From the NCBI GenBank assembly GCA_014871385.1, contig CM026433.1, positions 5,901,585 to 5,965,584 on the forward strand: a stretch of DNA of 64,000 nucleotides, written 5' to 3'. Made by a program: the position numbers and the translations under genes. Numbering within the stretch: the first letter of the stretch is position 1; each line of letters opens with the position of its first letter. The notes under the pieces were generated by a model. That model did not search any database, had not been told where the DNA came from, and saw only the letters and a list, made by a program, of their open reading frames with translations. Positions 34,180 through 46,644 of this stretch are shown piece by piece. Source of the DNA: Ceratodon purpureus (Eukaryota > Streptophyta > Bryopsida > Pseudoditrichales > Ditrichaceae).

Positions 34180-36060
34180 GTCCCCGGCATAAACCTCTTC
34201 CAAAGCCCCCGATAAATTGCTTGTTGATGAAAAAAAAAACCTTAAAAAATTAAACTATCTCAAATTAATTTAGTGGGTCGTCTTAGACTAATTTGGAGTT
34301 CGAGGTTCAATTAAAAATATAAAAATCACTAAAAAAGGACCGCATGCCACCTAAACATAGAATCAGGGATGAGAGGAGAAAGGGGAGGAGTGGAGGGCCT
34401 GCCTTGTCATTAAGACGAGGGTGAGGTTTATTGTCTGGGGGTGCTAGGTTGGCCTTTTGTTTAGGAATCTTTGGCATGAATTATTTCTAAATAGGCTTGC
34501 TACTTGTTGAACCAAAATTTGAACCCTTGTGAGACTTCATTCTCCATCCGATGTAGTGTACAGTGTAATCTTGATAATGTCACATCATCCATTTCACCAA
34601 AAAGAGTGATATGAACAAGGTGTGGCATATTTGATAATGTCACATAGTGAAGATTTGTGCATAATGTGATATTATCAAAAAAATAGGTAGAAAATCAAAA
34701 TAGAATTACAATTTAAAAAGAAAAATAATAAATACAAGATTTCAATGTTTTTGAATGTAATATCATAAATGTTAAATGTGCAAAATCAATTCTAATGAGT
34801 TTGGAAACCTTACCACCAAAACCTATCCTCACTTGCATCTGGCACATCGAAACCTAGTAATGGATATGAGTAGCAAAGCAGTATGGTACTGATCAAGAAA
34901 ATCTTCAAAGAGCAACAACCATTTGCGGGAAAGGAGAAGCCTCATCAGCATCTCCCAACATCATGAGAAGCATCATCTTGATGATCAATTCTGGATAACA
35001 CATTAAACACAACATGCTGGTGATGGCATTAGTGTCGTCCACATGCAAGACCTATATGCTCACTCTCAATTTTTGTGTTTCCATTTATGAGAGAAAGCAA
35101 AAAATAGAGCGGAGACGCGCGTATGACCCTTTTTGCTACTACAATCTGTCCGTCCAACCATCACATACAAATCATCCATACTATTATCACATTTACACTA
35201 TGGATTTTGGAAAAAAATAGTGACATTAACAAAAATGATAAGGATAATAACAAGGAAGTTTTACACTATGAAAATCAGTTTCAAACTTTTAGGTGACAAT
35301 ATCAAGGTGTTCTTTTAACAAGGGTGACATTATCAAGGTTAACTGTATATATGAATAACAAATTAAACACAAAGCTTGGAATAATTTCAGTAGTACATCC
35401 CAAGTCCAATTTCATAATTTGGTACAATTATTTCAGACTTGAAACATAGTTTCATGAAAGTTATTTTCTTATAACACAATTTAAACTTGTATTTATATGA
35501 ATTGCTCTTCAATCTTTACAGTACAATCTTACACAATCTAAAGTACAATCTTCAAAATGAAAGTAGGATTTAAGATACAACTACAACAAAGCTTCGAGAA
35601 ATACATATCGCTCGAAGAACTAGTCATAAACTTCTTATCCAATAGAGAGCACCATGATCATGGGAAATATCAAGATCAAGACTAATGAAAAATTGAAGTG
35701 TATCATCTTAGGTTTGGAGGATTCTACAAGAAATGATGACAAAAACAAAGTATGAGATCAGAACGTAGGCCATGCTACTAAGATCTAGAATATTTTTTTG
35801 TTGCCCGTCTGAAAGTCTAAAACTCTCTTCATGTAGCATGAAGCCTTGCAACTCAGAAAACGTCGGACTCTTTTCCCTGCTTTTCTAAATTGCCTTAAAA
35901 GTGGCCCAACTTCTAGGTAAACTTCCTAGCATTCAGTCAACTAAGTCCTCATCTTGAAAAATTATGCCTAGCCAAGAGTGATAATGGAATTAGATAGCTA
36001 GACTAACTAGTTAAGTGACAATGGAATTAGTTTTCTACAAGTGAAAGTCTCATTAGGGGA
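34180..36060. other. Gene-free AT-rich stretch
   Basis: Nothing recognisable beyond short chance frames. Confidence 0.45.
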
Positions 36061-36063
36061 AAA

Positions 36064-38080
36064 ATGGGGTCTACAATGGACCTTGTAAGACAACCTGGAT
36101 TAGGTGAGCTTCCTGCCCAAAAACCCCTTTGTCACTGTCAGCACGGGGAGGAAACACTGCCCGCAGCGGCCTTTTGGAGACGGACGGGAGCTGCGTGGCT
36201 GGGTTTTGCCTCATTGGCGAGAGGGCGTGGACGGTGGTTGTTGAGCGCCAAGGGGTGGAATTTATTGCTCTGCAATTAATAAACTCCCTCGATCCAAGGA
36301 TTGTTCGACTTGTTGCTACAACGGTTTGGGCGTGATGGCGCCACCGGCTCTACGTCGTTCAGCACCAAGAAAACGAAGCGCCCTGTTCTGCTTCAAACAA
36401 ATCGTTTATGGCACTGTGGGACGCAGAATTGTATGTGATTTGCTCCACAGATTCCGAGTGACGATGGCGCCCCAGATCGGTGGAGCAAAATTGAGATTCC
36501 GATTAATTTCTTGGCAGCGTCCGCTGGTAGTGACGGCGGCGAGGGGTCGTTCTCAGTCAGCGACATTGGCTTCATCGAAGAGATGAAAATTGATGAACTT
36601 GAAGGGAAGGTGAGTTGCCACGATAAACCTTTGTGGGGTGTTTAGGGGCTAGTGGGTTTTAGAGCAATTTGAATTTCGGTTTCATTAGGCCTTGCTTCCA
36701 CAACGACACAAGGCAAGGTAGGTTTCGTGGTCGACAGCACTTGTAGATGCCGAGGTCTATCGAATTAGGTTAGGAGTATTTGTGATTGTGAATTTAGTCG
36801 TCCAGCAATAATTATCACGCTTGAGATAATTTGCTAATACTTTCATTGAGTGTAGGAGGTGTTCCAAAATCATAAGATGTTTTGTCGATTACCTGCAAAT
36901 CACCAAGCGTGACCAGGGGAGATTCCATCAAGACTACCGATTATTGGGTCCACGATGGCACGAAGCACTCAGTACATTCCCCAAGTTTCACTCGACGCAC
37001 GATATGCCCCGGTCATGAGACGAGGTTCTAAGCAAGTGGAGCCGTGCATGAGGAGCTCGTTTTCAACACGGAGGTTGCGTGGAGACACGAACATTGACTT
37101 GTAGATCAATGGAGACATTTACCCTGTTGATCCAGTGATAAGGAAGCCACCTCCAATCAAATCGCTAAAAGAGTTCCTTGAATTCATATGTCATGGAGAG
37201 CATGTCTCTACAGATATACATACAGGCTGTTGTATCATTGTGTACATGGTCCTACACAGGAGGAGACGCGGATCCTAATGATACGGATGAGCGAAGAAGT
37301 GCTTCAGCTTAGAGGCGAAGCTCTGGCCAGCAACTCAAGGGCAGCCGAAGATGTCCAAGTGGAGAGAATGCGTTGCCTTGAATTAGAGAAGACATGTACG
37401 GATTTGCGGGCTGAATTACAGGCTGACTGTGATTGCCATGCCCAAAGGGTGGAGCAATTGGAGCGCCATGTGCGGGGTCTCGAAGAAGACGTTGACCGCC
37501 GCCAGCGGAGGGCCAGCTTCCAGAAGAAGACCCCTATGGGCATGCGAAGTAGGGCTCGTGCTCTTAGAGGGATTCACGAGTTAAAACCTGGATCAGGTGG
37601 AACAAAAGCAAGAGTAAAGCTTGTGCAGACAGTGCTGCAACCAGATATGGTCCAGTTTGTTGTCCACAGGAACCGAGAGGACCGTGGGTGCTCTCGACTT
37701 CGGGGGATAAAGAGTCCCAAAATAGGACTGCAGTAGCACTAGCTCGAATTCTGTCAAGGCATGAAGGGTAGCCCTCGCTTCTCAGCTTGCAATGGCACAT
37801 GTTCAGTTAGAGATTGCGAACAATGTGCTTAAATCGATTGGTAAGAGTATTGGACCGGACAAAATTCTTGCTGCTTGCAACCAAGCAGGGGTTTCCCATC
37901 GGGGATATGATGCTATCTACAAAGCTGTGAAGGCTCCCATTGCTGATCTGAACAAAGGAGTCTCCGGGATCAAAAACTTACAAATGTTGTCGTTGCTGAC
38001 ATCAACCGCCAGAACTACATGCTATCAACACACCCTCCGCTATCACGAACGGCTAATTCTGACGTCCACGGCGTCATAAG
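36064..38080 (+). pseudogene. Unidentified broken ORF cluster, probably from a repeated element
   Basis: Several consecutive plus-strand frames read like one decayed protein-coding unit that is broken in several places. An N-terminal part includes DRWSKIEIPINFLAAS. A coiled-coil part at 37260-37570 is rich in Glu, Arg and Leu heptads (for example VEQLERHVRGLEEDVDRR). A third part near 37790-38000 includes ILAACNQAGVSHRGYDAIYK. GC content is higher than in the flanks. I do not recognise the family; it may be the remains of an unclassified mobile element or of a lineage-specific host gene. Confidence 0.35.
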
Positions 38081-38699
38081 CAAGGTACGAGCTACCCTAA
38101 ACCTCATCCCAAAACCCCAATTCCCAACTCAGGTACTCTCTCCAACCTATGTGGATGCCTGACCGCTGGCAGCGTTTGGGAGACCACTACAGCTAAACCC
38201 TAAATCTCTATTGCACAATGCGTGACCACCCACGACCCAAATCGTAAAACCTGATGAAGCCTTTGGAGGCCTCCACCGCTCCATCCTGGTTGACAACGCA
38301 ACCGCGACAATTCTCTCACAGGAACGCATGAAGTTCGGAATGACCGTTGGCAGCATTTCGACATCAACACCTTTTGCACGTTGCATCTCAAAGGAGGAGC
38401 AGCAACTAGATTCTAGTAGGTGGCCAAACTGAGTCAGTTTTGCAGGAATTCATAAAGCCACCACCGCTGACACCCTTCTCCTTGCTCGGATTCGGAGATT
38501 ACGTGCACTTAGAGGCTTTGCTCTCGACCTGCGGGAATACACGCGCAAGGGGACACAAGCCTTTCTGCGCGACTACTGGCTGGACCCCCCAAACGCCGAT
38601 TTGGCGACCTGCTGGCACTATTGGTGCTAGCGGAGAAAGTGCACGGGCATGGCCAAATTTTGAGGCACGTGGGAAACCCAAAGGCCCGTTGCAGACCCC

Positions 38700-39646
38700 A
38701 TATTTCCCCTAATGAGAGTTTTTCCTTTGGCCATTCTCAATGAATACAATTTTTCTTTTAAGGCCAAATGTCTAGAAGGACTCTGAATGTCATACATCTT
38801 CTTAAGCTTATCCCAAATTTGAAGAGGATCTGTCAGATGAAGAACATGGAGAATGATGTGGTCTTTTACCGTAGAAATGATGGTTATGTAGGCGCATATC
38901 TTGCGCTCTGACTGGTCATTCGCTGTAGGTGTTGTTAGTACTGTGCTTGCGGTGCTTGCAGTAGTAGCTGCGACTGTGGATGTAGCCATCCCGAGACTGG
39001 AGCGCTGCTGGAGCTGCTTCCATCAGGAGCTCAGTTAGCCGCAGGTGAGATAAATCTCCAGCCTGATTCTTCTGCTTCAGTATCATTTTGCCCCTATAGT
39101 TCCATAACTAATAGTTTGCTTGACCCTCAAGTTTTAAATCAGACATATCACGGATTAGAGAGTCCATTCTACCAACTTAAGAGTCCTAATCTGTAATCTA
39201 CAGACATGGTTGTTCATAGGACCTCCCCGTCCGAAAGACCGTCCGGTCCGCTTGTCTGTCCGTTAAGGGTCATGTCCGGTCCATAAGAGAATATTCAAGC
39301 ATATTTGAAAAAAAATTAGGAATATTCATAGAATATTCATAGAATATGTCCGATTTTCACCCGGACCAACCCGTCCGTCCGTCCGTCCGTGTCCGGAAAT
39401 TTTGCCCATGTCCATCCGTTATGACAACCTTGTCTACAGATGGAGCTCTAGTACCATGTTGGTAAAGAATGAAATAAGCTCTTTAAAGAGCGATTTAATT
39501 GTACACACAGATTATATACACTTGGTAAGTTGGTAGCCGCATTGGGCGAGGTTGCTTAACCTAAATCTAAGTTTAACAGAGAAACCCTAGATGGATGAAA
39601 AAGGCAAACAAGCTGATTTGGGATTTTATGAGAACATATTCCAACC
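38700..39646 (-). mobile_element. LTR retrotransposon fossil, copia-like: one LTR, primer site, leader and gag part
   Basis: On the minus strand, a short LTR of about 190 bp (39646-39457, ends TGTTGG and CCAAC) is followed directly by TGGTACTAGAGC (39456-39445), a likely primer-binding site for initiator-Met tRNA. A leader follows, and then a gag-type region (38989 to about 38710; DPLQIWDKLKKMYDI) typical of Ty1/copia gag polyproteins. The protease, integrase, reverse transcriptase and second LTR are absent, so it is a truncated remnant. A hAT MITE sits inside the leader, so the remnant predates that insertion. Age cannot be estimated without an LTR pair. Confidence 0.75.
39205..39432. mobile_element. 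hAT-type MITE with 8-bp target-site duplication
   Basis: A 228-bp element starts CATGGTTGTTCATA and ends in TATGACAACCTTG, the reverse of CAAGGTTGTCATA. It is flanked by direct 8-bp repeats TCTACAGA at 39197-39204 and 39433-39440. The end sequence and 8-bp duplication are typical of the hAT superfamily. The interior is rich in GTCC/GGAC inverted motifs, including a CCGT tandem run near 39370. It is non-coding and inserted into the leader of the copia-like fossil. Confidence 0.85.
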
Positions 39647-39707
39647 AAAAAAAAAAAAAAAAACCACTGGCTGCATTCCATAATAACCCGAACTTACATC
39701 TGTGGAA

Positions 39708-42700
39708 TTATTCCCATTTTCTCACAAACTTACAATTATCGACCAACAGCTTCCCAAACCCTCTTCTGTTCCACTCAATTTTAATCCATAATCCATTGTC
39801 CAGAGATGAATCATCCACCCAGATGACTGAGCGCAGATGTCTCAGCAACTCCCCAACCATCAAAGCCCCATCCCAACATTCCAGGCCCACAACCGCATCG
39901 ATCACACCACGCACGTCAACGTCGTACCCTGTAGTCGAAAGAAAAAAATATTGCAATGAGGGTAGTGACTCGACAGTCGGTATGCTCGCCCATTGCTGCC
40001 CACCCAGCGTAATCAGCTCCACTTCTTTCAAATAAGGGCACTCACTGATCTGCTCCAAATTCGTCCATTTGGGGCACCTGCCTAGCTTCAACCTATGCAA
40101 GGACCTACACGACCTCAGGTCGGGACCATGCGTCAGAGAATCCAGATCATTCAGTATCACACTTTGCAGTGACTCGTAAATGCCCAGGTCCTCGTCTGCG
40201 CCTGAACTCCCACTCAACGTGACGGTCACCAATTTCGTGAGCTTGACGAGCTCCAAATGCCGGAGGCTGTCGAGCCCCTGGAGGTTCAGCTCTCTCAAGT
40301 TGGGGCACGAATGGAGTTGCAGCTCCACGAGGTTGTGCAGCTCTTCCATCGTCTTGCTTGGAACTAGTCTTGCACTTGCACGTGATAGGTCAAACACTCG
40401 CAGCCTCACTAGGTCTGAGAGATGAGAACGACGGTTCTGGGCGGCTCCTGATGATAGACACACACCCCATGAGTTCTTCTTCAACCCTTGCAGTCCATGT
40501 TCTGTCGCATACCACTCTGCGAATTCCTTGTACAGAGTTGGTACATGGACATTAAAAATTTCATATTCACCATCATCGTAAGGTGCGTCGTCATAATAGA
40601 TCATTCCAGACCTTGTCAGATCCTGCAACTGCATCACAAAGAAGAGTTCGTCAATCGGATGTTCTGCACCTAAACAACCTGCAGGTCTTAAATATAAAGA
40701 TAAGATAGCTAGTACCACTTCCTTCCCTACTGATGAAAGAATTTTGCGACAGGATTCGAAATTGAACTTACTCTTCTTTCTACAACTGCTGCCGTCACGT
40801 CATGCAGTTCAGATACCCAATCTATCCACCTGGATCGGTCAACGTTAGTGAAAAACTGCATCGAGTAAAGCGCAACATCCAAAAACAGAAGCTGCTCGCT
40901 TGGATGTAAGCTACTAAATTGCAGACCAATCATCCTTCCGATACCGTTGGGACAACTCCAGACATCCTTAAACAGGTCCTTGCTCGATTGAAGCTGATCC
41001 TTCCAACGCAACATGGGAGTATTGCTGCTGTATCGGCGAAAGAAATCTCCTAACGCCGACAGTGCTACCGGGTGATAGCTTCTCGTACGCAACTCCCACA
41101 AATCACTCTTGGATATAAGCTTTTTCTCCTCCACGTCCAGTTCACACGATACTTCGTCGCCCTCCAACTCAAACAAGCACTGCTGAATACAGAGCCCTAC
41201 AATTCTTCGCTCTTCGTCAGTAAGTCCAGAAATGGATTTCATAGGCGCGGCTTTCTTCAGAAATATCTCTCCTGCCTCCTTCACCCTCAATGTTGGCATG
41301 GCCATGCAGAAATCGGAGTCTGGCAAGAGGTCCTGAACATTAACTACGCTCCTCGATGTGATCAAGATTCTGCTCATGGGGTGGAACCCAACCTCCAAGT
41401 ACTCCCGAGCTTCTCTTATCGAACTCTCATCACCGGTTACATTATCAAGGGCTAGAAACACGGGTTCCCGATGCACGTGAACTCGCAGTAGCTCCAACCC
41501 CTGCCATGGTACACGCAAACCAATAAAACAGGTGAACAAGCATCTCAGCCTTCTTTATTTGGCACTTATTGAAACAAGGCTTGCAGCATTGCAAGGGAAT
41601 AAATCCTGAGGTACTAATTATTGCAGTTCGATGATTTATAACGAAATCTGACGAATCAGTATAAACTCACTGAATTATTTATATGCACAACATACTTCTT
41701 CAAAAAAAAATCAAAAGTGCTCAAGATACACAAAAATTTGCAATACCTGACTATAATCCGTCAGTCTATCCAGCACATCCCTTTCAAAACCACACAGATT
41801 CTTCAGCACCAACTTTACTCTCTTCAGCTTCAGCTCTGTTCTCTCCGGCATCATCTCCTCCTTCTCCATCGTGGCCATTCCACCCAAATCCACATGACAA
41901 ACCCTGCCCAAAAACTCTGCAGAGGAGTGATCGCACAAGGCTTTGCACAACATCGTTTTCCCACGCCCAGTAGTTCCATAAAGCCCCAACACTGATGGCC
42001 CCGCATTCACAAAGCGACGTGATGCTATCTGCGGGCAACCAGCCAAGTTGTTGTACGAACACACTGCAAATGCTGCCAAACTATTTTCAAAATTCGCTCA
42101 CATTATAAGTGCAACGATTCAAGACTTCATGACTTCTGGAAAGCAGAAATTACTGTTGTTCTAGTAAATGCGATATAACTCAAAACCCCTGTGAAAACTT
42201 GGAAAGAACGCTCGGAAGTAGAACGAAATATGCACACGAACATATTGCTTGTATATGTCGACTAGACTCCTAGAATTGCCCTATCTCTCAAAATGTTCAA
42301 TGTCATGTATTATATGATCTGTTATAAATCATCTCATATGAAACCTCGAAGATTTGTTTCAACAACATATGAAATAGCCAAAGCGGAAGTTCTCTATCCG
42401 ATGATGCCTGGCAAGAAGACTTGGGTCAAAGCAGAACAAACATTTCACCACGTACCTCACACATTCGGTCATAGCCCACCATCTCCCTCGAACTGCCATA
42501 CGGTAGGTCCGGTGGCGATAGTCGGAAAATGCTTTGTACAATCTCCTTTCTGTAACCCACCTCTGTCGTCGAATGCTTGCCGAAAACGAGGCCGTTTGCC
42601 CTCCGGAGCGCTCTCACAGCCGCGCCCCACTTCTCCACGTCGATTCTTGTGTCGTCTTTAGCAAGTTGTCTCCATCTGAGCATCCATCTATTCTCGATAG

Positions 42701-43483
42701 CACGATCGTCAAGTTCGTCCACTGCTAACTTGTAGAAAAGTGGGAGCATGCTAAGCTGTTTGTTCCCGGCTTGCTGAGCAGCGTGGAACTCTGCAAGCTC
42801 TATCATGGGCCACTTGGAACATAAGAACTTCTCCGACAAAACGATCACGGCAACATGACACCGTCGGGCTGCCTCCTTGATGAAGGGCACGAAATCCTTG
42901 CCTTTCGGCAGACTGTGGTGCCTCTGGTCGAAGAATGGGAACATATAAGCTCTTGCTTCAAGATCCACACATAGTTGTTCAACAAATTCCTTCTGTGCTC
43001 CCGAGTGACTCAGAAATACCTTGTGCTTTGCGCCATCAATCTTGAACGAGCTGCAAAGTCGTGACCGAGCTTGAGAAACACGTGATATGGATGCAAAGCG
43101 CAATAATGGCCCATTTCTATGGTTGAAAGTTAAGAGTTAAATCAACGTAGGTCATGTTCTTCAATTTGGTGCATAATTACCTGATTTGCTGCACATTCTC
43201 TGTGTGTGCTGGATTGTCCCCTGAGTTGCCTCCTGCTGCTCCTCCAGAGTGACACAAGAATAAAAGGGACTCGGTTTCCTGTTCATGTGTTGTTCAAAAA
43301 ATCCGATTTCATAACTTCCAACAGATAACGACTGAATCAAGTACAATGTTCCACTAGAGATGTCCTCGCCGTTGTTTTTGATTACCAAATAGCTGCTCGA
43401 TTGAAAAGGTGGCCCGACCAACTCACCTGCTCATCGTCCCCAGCAGCCAAGTCCGCAGCAACCGTACTTGAAGCTCCGACCAT
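39708..43483 (-). CDS. TIR-NB-LRR immune receptor-type protein
   Basis: Exons: 43483-43427, 43278-43181, 43116-42456, about 42072-41747, 41500-40772 and 40622-39708, giving roughly 920 residues. The TIR domain (HKVFLSHSGAQKEFVEQL to SKWPMIELAEF) retains the glutamate that is catalytic in NADase TIRs. The NB-ARC region shows the P-loop GTTGRGKT, kinase-2 PVFLALDNV (canonical LLVLDDV), RNBS-B SRILITSRS and a weak GLPL (YHPVALSAL). The last exon has leucine-rich repeats (ELHNLVELQLHSCPNLREL and following). Such proteins detect pathogen effectors and trigger immune signalling, in cytosol or nucleus. All exon phases agree except at exon 3/exon 4, where the strongest donor (GAG|GTACGT) and the available acceptors leave a one-base mismatch. 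An alternative donor or a small mutation is needed. Confidence 0.88.
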
Positions 43484-43499
43484 CCATGATGACTCAAAA

Positions 43500-46400
43500 G
43501 TAACAGCAACAGATAGGACTTCCAGCAGATAGGGCCTCCAATTCCTTGGCTCAAACACCCGTTTTTAAATTATATTAGACAAATAAAATCTTCAACAGCA
43601 AGAGTCATTCATCGCAGCATGAGCTTAAACATGGAGAAATAGTACGAGATTTGCCATGAACAATTTATGCAATTCACAACCCCAAATGAAAAGTAGGATC
43701 CGCAATCCGAGGGCTTAAACTCAAAACAGTGGATTCACATGACAGTACATATATACTATCTAAACAGCGGCCTCACAGCACAACTACGGTGCTAAAAGGA
43801 AAAAAGGAAACAGCAGACTATCAAAGAGTGTCTTGAGATTGTATCTCAATTCCTACACCGAAAGTGAAGAGCAAGTCCTCAGTCACTACACCGATCCGAT
43901 GTTATAAGCACCTGCTCCACCAACTAGTCCATAACAGAGGTAAGATCTACCCCAAACGCCGGGTTTCAGGCAATTTAGAAAATGCCCCATATAAAATTCA
44001 TTGACGGCCCACACCACAGTGTCGCCACGGATGGTTCGGTTAGGGACAATAATCCAGGAACATTCCATCCGCAAAACTGAAACTTTTCTGAAACGTAGAG
44101 AGCATACATACCAGCAATAAAGCCAATGTCGTCCAAGGTACAAACCCGGGCGGACGTAACCTGCAAGTTTCTGTACGCAATTCACCATACCTTCACCAAG
44201 AGAGTAGACAACCTAGAGTATCAAATTCGACATTTAACTTTCACAACATAATTCCTGCCTCACCAAGCCTCACTAATCTGAAATACAAGTGCATATCCTC
44301 GAGTGACCATAAACTTAGTTTAGGAAAAAACTTCGAGGTCACAAGAGTTCTAGTGGGGTGTACATCGTGAAAATGTCGGCAGAAAGCTTTGTACATAGCG
44401 CCCAGCGCTTGACCAATTCAGGCTCTGAATGTCGGTCACAAGGATTGTATCGGAGAGATGATGAAACAGTAAGTTAGTGGAAGTTGATGATACAGTAAGT
44501 TCCCACACCTTCTCACTGCCAAAAGGGCCATGAAGAGGAACCTGCCCAAGGCAGATTATTGTCAACAGGTAGTACAAGGTCTATACACCTCCATTGCAAT
44601 GCCTCAAGCGTGCGGCAGTGTGACATTATGCGTGAAGCAAAGCTGGACAATTCGAACTTGCAGAGCTATCTATAAAATACTATCCATCTCCCACTGTCTA
44701 GGGAATTACAACAGGGACGTGCAATTGTGGAAGCATACACGGCCCTAAACTGCTCCTTTCAATCCTTGAAGCCTGCTTATTCATATAAATAGTAAATACA
44801 ACTCAAATTAGAAGCCGTTAGCTTGTGTCTTCGAGCAGGCATTCGCGTGTGCCCAAGATCTGCTCCAGTTAACCTCTAATAAAAGGTAATTCTAATCTCA
44901 CAAGTGCCTTGAAGTGGGGTAAGATCCCCAATGCTGTTATTTGGCTATATGTAGAATTTGTTTTGAATAAAAAGGTGATTTTCATGACCTTCTCACTGTC
45001 TCCATTGTATCGAAGATGCTTTCCGGTTTCGAGATAGCTTAGAAGAGCTTCACTAGAAGCGCTTTCAAACATCCTCTACCCTAATCAACCTGTTTCGCTT
45101 CATGACAATTTCTTAGCAAGCACATGGTAGTCATTAATGCTGATGATATAAGGAGCGCAATTGCACAAAGTGCGTGTCCAAGACCGGCTGGTCTTCCACC
45201 CTCCAGCTCAAGCACTTAAATTTAAGAACATATGCACGGATAACACATGGCCAAAATATACCTCAGCTGTTGTGGACGGTCGACTCGTCCAAAGCGAAAG
45301 ACAATGGAGTGCTATAGAAATTTTTACAAGCAAAAAATAGAAAAATTTGACACTGCCAAGGTCGATTAGGGATTAAAGTATTAAGAAAGACTATGGGTGA
45401 GAGTGTACTATACAATCATCTCAATACAATTCAAATTTTGTGGCATAACAATTGTGTCATTGTTGTAGTGATGTGATAAATAGTCCAGCTTGCAACTTCT
45501 AAAGAGAAGGAGGCGTGTTGTTGCACTCCAAATGGATCGTCATTGCCATTATGTGGTTATCACTCTGCTCGCATTCTAAACTTATTCAATACAAAAGACA
45601 AAGTTCAAGAGTGTGACAGAGAACTGGACTGTATTGGATCTCAAGAATGAAGTACAAGCAGAGTAGATGTTGGTAAGTACTTCTATGAGGTCCTAGTTAA
45701 GAATCCACAATGGGGAGATCATTTATCAAAAGCCTAATATCATTGGAATATCAATGATATTAATGGGGATATGAACTTTTGAAAATAGATGTTATGTTCA
45801 AAATTTACTCAAATCTTAAAGTGATATATACATCTTGTAGTGCACAACAAGATCTATTCAATGAGCGCAAGACTTTAAATATTGATGTTCAGATGTGCCC
45901 TAGGGTTAGCATTAGATGTATCTCTTCAAAAACTTACAACTTATTCACACAATGTCTAGCTAATCCTGTCCAATAAATTTCAAAAAATCTATAAATAGAG
46001 CACATGCTCAAAACCCTTAAAGTCACGCTTATGGGTGCTGCTACCTTAGGCCCTTCAAGCTGTATTACATACTTAAACTCTGGATTTAACTTAGCTCGGG
46101 ATTCACAGCTTTTTTCAACATACCGTATTGAGAAAAGTAAGGATCTGTTTACAGGAGAAAAGAGAAAAGAACCACACTGTATGTAATGAAAAATGCGATT
46201 CCTGATTCCGAACCCAACACATTCCTTGTAGGAAACAGAACTTCGAAAGCTACCTTTCTACACTTCCACACTAATGACGTGTGCCTGTGACAAAACTTTC
46301 AGCAGCTCCCAAATTAACGTGGTAAACAAGATCAACGCCCTCATGATCAATGCAAAGGAACAATGCTTCGAGAACAGGCAGAATGCAGAGACACAGTTAC

Positions 46401-46640
46401 AACCACCTTAGTAGCAGGCCCCAACTTCAAAAGGCCACCACTTCAGCCAAATGCCCACAAGCACTTGCCAACTCGGAACTGAGATCTCACATCTTGTTGC
46501 TACAGCTGACCCTGGCGTCCAGGTGGATATTGATCAAGTATATACAGCTACTCGCTTCCTGCGTAGAACATTGGAAAACCCAAGAGCTAGGTCCTTCTAT
46601 AAACTACATTTGCCCAAAGTGCATAATTTCATGTACCCCA
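43500..46640. other. Stretch without an identifiable gene
   Basis: Between the immune receptor gene and SAS-6. Minus-strand frames at 43886-44188 and 44350-44577 are unassigned, and the plus-strand frames at 45779-45976 and 46350-46847 do not resemble known proteins; the last overlaps the 3' end of SAS-6 in antisense. Confidence 0.4.
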
Positions 46641-46644
46641 TCTG

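Noticed and set aside
42293-42728. Plus-strand frames opposite the TIR exon
   Set aside because: They are mirror frames of a strongly conserved domain, with no family match.
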